Position numbers and translations under genes: made by a program
Notes under the pieces: generated by a model
What the model was told of the DNA's origin: nothing
Databases searched by the model: none
The model's input: the letters and a program-made list of their open reading frames with translations, nothing else
Source: Cellvibrionaceae bacterium
GTDB taxonomy: Bacteria > Pseudomonadota > Gammaproteobacteria > Pseudomonadales > Cellvibrionaceae
NCBI GenBank assembly: GCA_027012915.1
Contig: JALUYN010000192.1
Location: forward strand, 1-16,358
Length of the DNA: 16,358 bases
Direction of reading: 5' to 3'
In this document: positions 1-6,510 of the stretch, one piece after another
Position numbering within the stretch: the stretch's first letter is position 1
Layout: each line of letters starts with the position of its first letter

Positions 1-392
<392 letters not shown>

Positions 393-419
393 AAAAAAGC
401 CCGGCGATGCCGGGCTTTT
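393..419 (-). terminator. Rho-independent terminator of amtB
   Basis: GCCCGGC (399-405) pairs perfectly with GCCGGGC (409-415) across a 3-nt loop. The flanking A and T runs extend the stem to 11 bp. Read on the minus strand, the hairpin ends in six T residues and lies 18 bp after the amtB stop. The A/T symmetry means it could also stop transcription from the other side. It separates amtB from the second PII gene. Confidence 0.9.
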
Positions 420-436
420 CAGTGGTTGCTCTGGAA

Positions 437-1705
437 TTACTTGGTAGTGAATTCCGGATAAGCTTCCATACCACATTCGGCGCGGTCGACACCTTCGTAC
501 TCTTCTTCTTCAGAGACGCGGATGCCCATAACCATTTTAATGATGCCCCAAACGATCAGGCTGGCTACAAAGGTCCATACAAAGATTACCAGAGTACCTA
601 CCAGCTGACCCATGAAGGTCGCATCGGAATCGGACAGCAGTACTGCGAAGATACCCCACAGACCTACAACACCGTGAACAGATATAGCACCTACAGGATC
701 GTCGATCTTAACTTTGTCCATCAGTACGATGGAGAAGACTACGATCACACCACCAATAGCACCGATGCAGGTGGCCAGCAGAGGAGTAGGATCAGCAGGC
801 TCAGCAGTAATGGCAACCAGACCAGCCAGTGCACCGTTAAGAGCCATGGTCAGATCAGCTTTACCGAACATGATGCGAGCTACGATCAGAGCGGCAATCA
901 GACCACCAGCAGCAGCGGCGTTGGTGTTCAGGAATACGTTTGCTACTTCGTTAGCTACGCCGATACCACCCAGTTTCAGAGTAGAACCGCCGTTGAAACC
1001 GAACCAGCCCATCCATAGGATAAAGGTACCCAGAGTTGCCAGAGGCAGGTTTGCACCAGGGATAGCGTTTACAGAACCGTTAGCGCTGTATTTGCCTTTA
1101 CGGGCACCCAGCAGCAGAACACCAGCCAGAGCAGCAGCGGCACCAGCCATGTGAACGATACCGGAACCGGCGTAGTCGGAGTAGCTCAGCTCACCAATGA
1201 AAGGAACTGCTTGGCCGCCCCAGGTCCAACCACCTTGAATTGGGTAGATGAAACCAGTCATAACTACTGCGAACGCCAGGAATGCCCACAGCTTCATACG
1301 CTCAGCTACGGCACCGGATACGATGGACATACAAGTCGCAACGAATACTACCTGGAAGAAGAAGTCAGAAGCGCCCGAGTAGACAGAGTCACCGTCAAAA
1401 CCGGCTTCTGCAGACTCGGCCAGAACTGCAGCGATGGCCGCCTCGTCCATTTGCGCAACAGTGGTCACGCCAGACAGGAAGTAACCGCCTTCATACATGA
1501 ACTGGTAACCACAGATCAGGTACATAGTAGAAGCTACTGCGAACAGAGCGACGTTTTTGGTCAGAATTTCAGTTGTATTTTTAGAGCGAACCAGGCCCGC
1601 TTCCAGCATGGCGAAACCAGCCGCCATCCACATTACCAGCGCACCACACACCAAGAAGTAGAAGGTGTCCATGGCGTACTGCAATTCGAAAATATTATTT
1701 TCCAT
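437..1705 (-). CDS. amtB: Ammonium transporter (Amt/MEP/Rh family)
   Basis: This is a 422-aa inner-membrane ammonium channel predicted to span the membrane about 11 times. Family landmarks are present: D177 in 'YSDYAG', the twin pore histidines H185 ('GIVH') and H344 ('SVHGVVG'), W159/W162 near the periplasmic vestibule, and 'WFGFNGGS' (234-241) carrying the pore phenylalanine. The cytoplasmic tail 'GIRVSEEEEYEGVDRAECG' is the conserved segment onto which PII docks. The start MENNIFELQY is preceded by CCGGAGAAC, a good ribosome-binding site. There is no cleavable signal peptide, unlike the E. coli protein. It lies 109 bp after glnK, the usual partner that blocks the pore when ammonium is plentiful, and it ends in a strong terminator. 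Transcription probably comes from the sigma54/NtrC-type promoter upstream of the porin gene. Confidence 0.96.
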   Translation of the reverse strand: MENNIFELQYAMDTFYFLVCGALVMWMAAGFAMLEAGLVRSKNTTEILTKNVALFAVASTMYLICGYQFMYEGGYFLSGVTTVAQMDEAAIAAVLAESAEAGFDGDSVYSGASDFFFQVVFVATCMSIVSGAVAERMKLWAFLAFAVVMTGFIYPIQGGWTWGGQAVPFIGELSYSDYAGSGIVHMAGAAAALAGVLLLGARKGKYSANGSVNAIPGANLPLATLGTFILWMGWFGFNGGSTLKLGGIGVANEVANVFLNTNAAAAGGLIAALIVARIMFGKADLTMALNGALAGLVAITAEPADPTPLLATCIGAIGGVIVVFSIVLMDKVKIDDPVGAISVHGVVGLWGIFAVLLSDSDATFMGQLVGTLVIFVWTFVASLIVWGIIKMVMGIRVSEEEEYEGVDRAECGMEAYPEFTTK

Positions 1706-1814
1706 TGCTGTTCTCCGGAAAGAAATTTAAATAAGGGAATAAAACAAACAAATGATTGAAAAGTGCTAACTCGTTACCCGTAAATCTGGGAATGCAGCTT
1801 TTCGATCTCCTGTT

Positions 1815-2224
<410 letters not shown>

Positions 2225-2239
2225 TTGATTTAAAAAATC

Positions 2240-2932
2240 TTACAGGTCGAAAGACTTGCTTACGTCAATGAAGAAGTAGCCGTCGCCAGAGTCATCATTG
2301 TCGTCGTCGTCGTCAACAGAGAAGGTTTTACCCAGAGTTGCCACAACGTCCAGACCAGCGACTTCGCCAGAGGCAGACAGTTCGATGTGCTTGTACTCAG
2401 ATTCGAAACCGGTGTCGTCACCTTCGTCTTCATATGCACCTACCAGTACGCCAAAAACGTCACCTGAATAGGACAGGGACATATAGGTGTAGTCTGCTTC
2501 TTCACCAGTTGGATCTTCTTCGTCCCAATCGCCTTTACCGTCGGCGTACTCGAAACCAAAGCCGCCGATACCAGCTGTGAACATGATTTCTGATTCGGAA
2601 TCAGAGGAGTAGGTGTACTCATACATGTTGTAAGCCAGGTCGATCCACAGGCCATTTTCAAATTCGGTACCCCAACCAACGTAGAAGTCGGTTTCCAAAC
2701 CGTCGTTGCCACCATCGCTATCGTCGATAATCCAGGTGCCTGCATAGAAACCGCCAGCAGAGATATCAAAACCGCCATAGGCGCCAGCATCACCCAAGTT
2801 CGCACCACGGAAATAGTACTCTGATACAAAACCTGCGTTCGCAGACATTTCTACCTCCGCCATAGCTGGGGCGGTAGTCAGAGCTCCGGAAGCTAAAGCA
2901 ATAGCAGCGGCTAATTTAGTCATCTTATTCAT
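2240..2932 (-). CDS. TorF-family (Gcw_chp-like) outer-membrane porin-like protein
   Basis: This 230-aa exported beta-barrel candidate has a clear signal peptide (1-25, cleavage after APAMA). The mature start, with 'SEYYFRGANLGD' followed by 'GGFYAGTW', is typical of the Gcw_chp/TIGR02001 family that databases call TorF-family putative porins. Alternating hydrophobic and aromatic strands fill the rest. The protein is strongly acidic, with an Asp-rich loop at 207-217. It ends SKSFDL instead of the usual terminal Phe. The start has GAGAGG 7 nt upstream. It is the first gene before glnK-amtB, behind a sigma54-type promoter with NtrC-like sites. This suggests an outer-membrane pore produced under nitrogen limitation, perhaps admitting a nitrogen compound. 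The substrate is unknown, and that role is inferred from regulation and neighbourhood only. Confidence 0.85.
   Translation of the reverse strand: MNKMTKLAAAIALASGALTTAPAMAEVEMSANAGFVSEYYFRGANLGDAGAYGGFDISAGGFYAGTWIIDDSDGGNDGLETDFYVGWGTEFENGLWIDLAYNMYEYTYSSDSESEIMFTAGIGGFGFEYADGKGDWDEEDPTGEEADYTYMSLSYSGDVFGVLVGAYEDEGDDTGFESEYKHIELSASGEVAGLDVVATLGKTFSVDDDDDNDDSGDGYFFIDVSKSFDL
2300..2314 (-). repeat. (GAC)5 trinucleotide repeat in the porin acidic loop
   Basis: Five uninterrupted GAC codons (GTC on the plus strand) encode Asp207-211 of the porin, followed by further acidic codons. Gain or loss of units would stay in frame and change only the loop length. Confidence 0.8.
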
Positions 2933-3034
2933 GAGTGTTCCTCTCTTAATGATTTATCGAATCGTTTCGAAATATGCAGCTCATCGACCGTTATTTTAAA
3001 TTTTGAGGTGCGACTCGCTGACTTGCCCCATTAC

Positions 3035-3050
3035 TGCACATAGCTTGCCA
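3035..3050 (-). promoter_or_regulatory. Sigma54 (RpoN) -24/-12 promoter of the porin-glnK-amtB cluster
   Basis: The minus strand reads TGGCAAGCTATGTGCA, against the consensus TGGCACG-N4-TTGCA. The invariant GG and GC are exactly 10 nt apart. Transcription would start near 3024, about 90 bp upstream of the porin ATG. The upstream NtrC-like and IHF-like sites have the layout expected of an enhancer-dependent promoter. Confidence 0.78.
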
Positions 3051-3069
3051 ATTATAAAAATTATAGTTT

Positions 3070-3082
3070 TTTCAATTGGTTA
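3070..3082. promoter_or_regulatory. IHF-like binding site
   Basis: TTTCAATTGGTTA matches the IHF consensus WATCAA-N4-TTR at all but one specified position, and it is flanked by an A/T-rich tract as many IHF sites are. It lies about 50 bp upstream of the predicted sigma54 start, between promoter and enhancer, where DNA bending would bring NtrC to the polymerase. Confidence 0.5.
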
Positions 3083-3119
3083 GCTGTGCCTTGCGCTATA
3101 AGGTGGCAGGAGCGCAATT

Positions 3120-3160
3120 AATGGATTTGCACTGAAGCTCAGTTTTGGTGCAAATTCATT
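3120..3160. repeat. 13-bp inverted repeat in the enhancer region
   Basis: The arms AATGGATTTGCAC (3120-3132) and GTGCAAATTCATT (3148-3160) are complementary at 12 of 13 positions, with a 15-nt spacer. The inner ends are NtrC-like half-sites (TGCAC and GTGCA), but they are farther apart than in a single NtrC dyad. Confidence 0.75.
3136..3152. promoter_or_regulatory. Second, weaker NtrC-like site
   Basis: AGCTCAGTTTTGGTGCA follows the pattern TGCAC-N7-GTGCA with a perfect right half and a degenerate left half. Its centre (3144) is 42 bp, four helical turns, from the stronger site at 3186. Paired NtrC dimers on one DNA face are usual at NtrC enhancers. Confidence 0.5.
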
Positions 3161-3178
3161 GGGAGCAACTTATTTATA

Positions 3179-3193
3179 GCACCGCATTGGTGC
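3179..3193. promoter_or_regulatory. NtrC (GlnG) enhancer-binding site
   Basis: GCACCGCATTGGTGC is a perfect match to the NtrC core GCACC-N5-GGTGC. Its centre lies about 160 bp upstream of the predicted sigma54 start, within the usual enhancer range. The neighbouring glnK-amtB genes are classic NtrC targets, which adds weight. Confidence 0.72.
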
Positions 3194-3295
3194 GCCCAAC
3201 AAGTTAACGAGGTCATGAGAGGCTCTTTATTGTTACAAACTTATGAAAGTAAAGATTTAGTACCTAATAACTAAGCAATCGCGTATCAAAAATCA

Positions 3296-3310
3296 GGTAC
3301 ACTGTGCACC
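3296..3310. promoter_or_regulatory. Operator-like dyad upstream of ubiK
   Basis: GGTACACTGTGCACC is a 15-bp dyad with 6 of 7 pairs complementary. It is centred 40 bp before the ubiK ATG and overlaps a possible -10 hexamer (TACACT, 3298-3303). No good -35 is seen. The cognate protein, if any, is not recognisable. Confidence 0.3.
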
Positions 3311-3342
3311 AAAGGGTTTCAATAACTATCGTGAGAAGTACT

Positions 3343-3579
3343 ATGTTGGAAAATATTGCACGCACCGTGTTCAGTGAGCTTAAGAATGCCATTCCGACAC
3401 AGGTGACAGACTTACCGGAAAAAGAGTTTCGCGCAGTTTTGGAAGGCGTATTGCACAAGTTGAATTTGGTTTCACGAGAGGAGTTTGAGGCCCAACAGGC
3501 AGTTCTGGCGCGAACACGGGAAAAAATAGAAGTTCTTGAGAAGCAGGTGGAAGAACTCGAATCTTTGTATAAACCCTGA
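3343..3579 (+). CDS. ubiK: Ubiquinone biosynthesis accessory factor UbiK (YqiC/BMFP family)
   Basis: This is a 78-aa protein. The N-terminal amphipathic helix (MLENIARTVFSEL) is followed by 'LNLVSREEFEAQQAVLARTREK' and a C-terminal coiled coil (about 47-76, heptad-like 'VLEKQVEELESL'). The SREEF...RTREK block is the signature of UbiK. UbiK binds UbiJ and lipids and supports the aerobic ubiquinone-biosynthesis (Ubi) complex at the membrane. A GTG 13 codons upstream (3304) is in frame but would add unconserved residues. The ATG at 3343 gives the family length, with a weak GAGAAG ribosome-binding site. The gene is divergent from the nitrogen cluster; ubiK next to glnK-amtB also occurs in pseudomonads. 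Confidence 0.93.
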   Translation: MLENIARTVFSELKNAIPTQVTDLPEKEFRAVLEGVLHKLNLVSREEFEAQQAVLARTREKIEVLEKQVEELESLYKP

Positions 3580-3583
3580 ATAC

Positions 3584-3640
3584 TGAGCAAGTTGAGTGGC
3601 GGCTTGCTACAAAAACAATAGCTAAACCGCCTTTTGCTCA
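3584..3640 (+). terminator. Hairpin/terminator between ubiK and the repeat protein gene
   Basis: GGCGG (3598-3602) pairs with CCGCC (3627-3631), and GCTA (3606-3609) with TAGC (3619-3622). On the plus strand the structure is followed by TTTT (3632-3635). An outer TGAGCAA/TTGCTCA pair (3584-3590 / 3634-3640) encloses it and overlaps the T run. It lies five bases after the ubiK stop and 16 bp before the stop of the converging gene. It is an imperfect but plausible terminator, possibly bidirectional. Confidence 0.55.
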
Positions 3641-3655
3641 TGAATGAAAACTAGA

Positions 3656-4312
3656 TTAGTCAGCAAATTCCTCGACTTGTACTCTCTTTATTTCGTTGGT
3701 TCTGATCATCAAGCCTAAGTCGGAGGGATTGTTAAATACCGCCTTATTGATATTTAGATAAAGTTTGCGGCTACCCCATACAATACTGCCTGATGGAGAA
3801 CCATCAGCTCTGATGGTGAGCTGATATTTCTTTCCTGCTCTAAATTTTGTATTCGTTGGTGATACAGCGATTACTGGGTAATTTGTACCCTTATCATCAA
3901 CAACCTCAATCAAATCGTAATTCTCAAAGTTAACATCGACGCTATCAGCATAGCTTGAAACATCCAATGTTAAGTAGAAGACTGTCTGAGTCTTATATAT
4001 ATGGTTCTTGGGACCGGCTTTTTCTTTTACAAATTCGGTAATAACTTTTTCGAGGCTAATATCTAGTGATTCCGTACGCACCTGTTCCTCTGTTTCCAAG
4101 GGTGCGTTGCCAATAAACTCCCAGGAACCATTGTCCTTTAAACGCACCCGGGTACCGTCTTCACTGGTGGCGAAGCGGTCGTTAGAAATATATTCCCAGG
4201 AGCCGTTGTCCTTCAGACGAATCTCGCGGCCGTCGTCACCGATGGCAGTGCGGTCAGCCATGGCAGTATGAGACAGGGCAACAATGGAGGTTGCTAACAG
4301 CAGTTTTTTCAT
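3656..4312 (-). CDS. Exported protein of unknown function with two DGR/RLKDNGSWE repeats (possibly DUF3157-like)
   Basis: This 218-aa protein starts with a signal peptide (MKKLLLATSIVALSHTAMA, cleavage about residue 19). Two near-identical 20-residue repeats follow at 23-42 and 48-67, each with the pattern DG-R-x-V/I-RLKDNGSWE-F/Y-I. The C-terminal 140 residues look like a beta-rich domain with no motif I recognise. The repeat pattern recalls DUF3157-type periplasmic proteins, but I am not certain. An in-frame ATG exists 24 codons upstream (4384); the chosen start places the signal peptide at the N terminus. The ribosome-binding site is weak. The gene looks more AT-rich than rep beside it, which may mean a different origin. 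It lies downstream of rep on the same strand. Confidence 0.75.
   Translation of the reverse strand: MKKLLLATSIVALSHTAMADRTAIGDDGREIRLKDNGSWEYISNDRFATSEDGTRVRLKDNGSWEFIGNAPLETEEQVRTESLDISLEKVITEFVKEKAGPKNHIYKTQTVFYLTLDVSSYADSVDVNFENYDLIEVVDDKGTNYPVIAVSPTNTKFRAGKKYQLTIRADGSPSGSIVWGSRKLYLNINKAVFNNPSDLGLMIRTNEIKRVQVEEFAD
4112..4246 (-). repeat. Two 20-codon repeats, 75-nt period
   Basis: Codons 23-42 (4187-4246) and 48-67 (4112-4171) encode almost the same segment, sharing RLKDNGSWE exactly. The DNA has diverged at synonymous sites, so the duplication is not recent and has probably been kept by selection on the protein. Confidence 0.8.
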
Positions 4313-4373
4313 TTTATTGGTCTCTAGATACAAGTGTTCAAATGGTAGGTTTCTATACTTTGAGTACAAACCC

Positions 4374-4407
4374 TTTTTCAGCACAAATCTTTTTTTCAGG
4401 ATAAATC
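4374..4407. repeat. Short tandem direct repeat downstream of rep
   Basis: TTTTTCAGCACAAATC (4374-4389) and TTTTTCAGGATAAATC (4392-4407) match at 13 of 16 positions with an 18-bp period. They lie in the AT-rich gap between rep and the repeat-protein gene. No function is evident. Confidence 0.5.
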
Positions 4408-4429
4408 CTCAAGCACAAGGAATGCCAAT

Positions 4430-6448
4430 CTAAAGACCGCTCAATAGATTGTCGAGAGTTTCTCTGCCGCGTTGTTGATTTTTTTCCGGACAGTGATCGC
4501 CAAATCCCTCGCGTTCAACATCTTCCGGTGGCAGTTCTTCGATAAAGCGGCTGGGTGTGGTTTCAAAGACTTCACCAAACTGCTTTCGCTTGCCCGCCAG
4601 TGTCATGGTCAGGGTGCGTTGGGCGCGAGTGATGCCCACATAGGTCAGGCGGCGCTCCTCTTCGATATTATCTTCTTCGATGCTGGAGCGGTGTGGCAGC
4701 AGATCTTCTTCCATGCCCACCATAAAGACGTGGGGATACTCCAGTCCCTTGGATGCATGCAGAGTCAGCAGCTGCACCTGGTCCAACGTGTCTTCTTCTT
4801 CCTGTTGTTCCATCATGTCACGCAGCATCAATTTGCGAATGGCGCTTTCCAGGCTGCCGTCGCCTTCTTCGGCGTTGTCTCGCTCGATGGTGTTTCTGAT
4901 GGAGTCGAGTAAATAGAACACATTTTCCAGGCGCCGCTCGGCGACGACCGGGGAGCTGGCGTTCTGGTGCAGCCAGGATTCGTAGTCAATATCGTCAACC
5001 ATCTCTCTTAAGGCGGCGCCAGGATCACTGCCGCGGGTGTTCTCCGCCACCCGCTGAAACCATCCGGTAAAACGCACAATACGATCCAGACTTTGTTTGG
5101 GAATGTGGCTTTGAATTCCCATCTCCTGGCAGGCATCGAACAAACTGATTTCCCGCTGGGTGGCATAGCGCCCCAAGGCCTCGAGGGTTCCTGTGCCAAT
5201 CTGGCGTCGCGGGGTGTTGATGATGCGCAGAAAAGCGTTGTCGTCTGTGGGGTTCACCAGCAGACGCATATAGGCCATGATGTCCTTGATTTCCGTCTTC
5301 GCAAAAAACGAAGTGCCGCCACTGATTTTGTAAGGGATATTGTGCTGTTGCAGTTTGATTTCCAGCAACCGTGCCTGATGATTGCCGCGGTAGAGCACGG
5401 CGAAGTCGCTGTACTTACAACTGCGATTCTGGCGCTGCATAAAGATCTCGGTAGCGACTCGTTCCGCTTCCGCTTCCTCATTGGCACAACGCAGCAGGCG
5501 CAGGCTCTCGCCCATGCCCATTTCACTCCAAAGTTGCTTGTCGAATTCGTGGGGGTTGTGGGCGATCAAGTGGTTGGCACACTTTAATATGCGACTGGTT
5601 GAGCGGTAGTTTTGCTCCAGTTTAATAAGCTTTAGCGTTGGAAAATCTTTTTTCAGCAGCGACAAATTTTCTGGACGGGCACCGCGCCAGGCGTAAATGG
5701 ATTGATCGTCATCTCCAACTACGGTCAGGGTTCCACGATCACCCACCAGCATTTTTACCAGCAAATACTGGCTCGAGTTGGTGTCCTGATACTCGTCCAC
5801 CAGCAGGTAGCGAATGCGGCGTTGCCAGCGTTGCAGTACGTCCTCCTGATCCAGAAACAACTGCGCTGGAATCAGAATCAGGTCATCAAAGTCCACGGCG
5901 TTATAGGCCAACAACGCTTGATTGTAGCGCTTGTAAATGTAGGCGATTTTTTCTTCGCCGGCGCTAGTAGCCTTGCTCAGTGCGCGATCGGGGCACAATA
6001 GGTCGTTCTTCCAATTGGATATCTGATGTTGCACTAAATCCAGGTGATCGCTGTCGATGTCCCCGTCCTTCATCATCAGTTCTTTAAGCAAGGATTTGGC
6101 ATCCTCTGCATCAAAGATGGAAAAGCCCGGTTTAAAACCCAGAGCTTTGTATTCACGACGAATGATATTGAGACCGAGATTGTGAAAAGTAGAGACGGTC
6201 AAGCCCTTGGCGCTGCTCTTCTTGCTTGCCTTAAGCAGTCCCGTGACTCGCTCTTTCATCTCCCGAGCGGCTTTGTTGGTGAAAGTCACGGCGGCAATAT
6301 GGCGCGCTGGAATGCCACAGTGTTCAACCAGATAGGCAATTTTTCGAGTAATTACACTGGTCTTGCCGCTACCGGCACCGGCGAGCACCAGGCTGGGGCC
6401 ATCAATGTAGTGTACGGCTTCTTTCTGTCGGGGATTCAGAGTGGTCAT
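4430..6448 (-). CDS. rep: ATP-dependent DNA helicase Rep (UvrD/PcrA superfamily 1)
   Basis: This is a 672-aa SF1A 3'-5' helicase, nearly the same length as E. coli Rep. It has the Q-motif 'LNPRQKEAV' (4-12), Walker A 'AGAGSGKT' (23-30), motif Ia 'TFTNKAAREM', motif II 'DEYQDTN' (218-224), motif III 'VVGDDDQSIYAWRGA' (243-257), motif IV 'LEQNYRST', motif V 'LLTLHASKGLEYPHVF', and motif VI 'YVGITRAQ'. Rep removes proteins ahead of replication forks and helps restart them. It lacks the long UvrD-type tail, and the sequence starts MTTLNPRQKEAV as Rep does. There is no good ribosome-binding site before the ATG. It follows comM on the same strand after 62 bp containing a possible -10 (TACAAT on the minus strand, 6476-6481), so it could be partly co-transcribed. 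Confidence 0.95.
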   Translation of the reverse strand: MTTLNPRQKEAVHYIDGPSLVLAGAGSGKTSVITRKIAYLVEHCGIPARHIAAVTFTNKAAREMKERVTGLLKASKKSSAKGLTVSTFHNLGLNIIRREYKALGFKPGFSIFDAEDAKSLLKELMMKDGDIDSDHLDLVQHQISNWKNDLLCPDRALSKATSAGEEKIAYIYKRYNQALLAYNAVDFDDLILIPAQLFLDQEDVLQRWQRRIRYLLVDEYQDTNSSQYLLVKMLVGDRGTLTVVGDDDQSIYAWRGARPENLSLLKKDFPTLKLIKLEQNYRSTSRILKCANHLIAHNPHEFDKQLWSEMGMGESLRLLRCANEEAEAERVATEIFMQRQNRSCKYSDFAVLYRGNHQARLLEIKLQQHNIPYKISGGTSFFAKTEIKDIMAYMRLLVNPTDDNAFLRIINTPRRQIGTGTLEALGRYATQREISLFDACQEMGIQSHIPKQSLDRIVRFTGWFQRVAENTRGSDPGAALREMVDDIDYESWLHQNASSPVVAERRLENVFYLLDSIRNTIERDNAEEGDGSLESAIRKLMLRDMMEQQEEEDTLDQVQLLTLHASKGLEYPHVFMVGMEEDLLPHRSSIEEDNIEEERRLTYVGITRAQRTLTMTLAGKRKQFGEVFETTPSRFIEELPPEDVEREGFGDHCPEKNQQRGRETLDNLLSGL

Positions 6449-6472
6449 GGCAGCGGCAATAATTTTCGGCCG

Positions 6473-6489
6473 GGCATTGTAGCAATGCC
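6473..6489 (-). promoter_or_regulatory. Hairpin with possible rep promoter -10
   Basis: GGCATTG (6473-6479) and CAATGCC (6483-6489) form a 7-bp stem with a 3-nt loop in the comM-rep gap. The minus strand of the same stretch reads TACAAT (6476-6481), five of six matches to a -10 box, with only a weak -35 (TTTTTG) 17 bp upstream. It could be a rep promoter, a weak terminator or both; there is no T run after the stem. Confidence 0.35.
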
Positions 6490-6510
6490 GCCGTTCGACA
6501 AAAACCAGTT

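Larger units (their letters stand above)
2933..3342. other. 410-bp divergent control region between porin gene and ubiK
   Basis: No gene was found in this stretch. It is AT-rich. On the porin side it holds the sigma54-type promoter, an IHF-like site and two NtrC-like dyads. It also holds a large inverted repeat at 3120-3160 and, close to ubiK, a small dyad at 3296-3310. About 90 bp of untranslated leader would precede the porin start if the sigma54 promoter is used. Confidence 0.7.

Noticed and set aside
407..1759. Long plus-strand open frames (407-1018, 714-1154, 1151-1759) opposite amtB
   Set aside because: They are antisense shadows of a highly conserved transporter gene. Their translations are low-complexity or Gln/Thr/Arg-rich and show no family motif.
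4313..4384. 24-codon upstream extension of the repeat-protein gene
   Set aside because: It would bury the clear signal peptide inside the protein. The extension is AT-rich, with no support from a ribosome-binding site.
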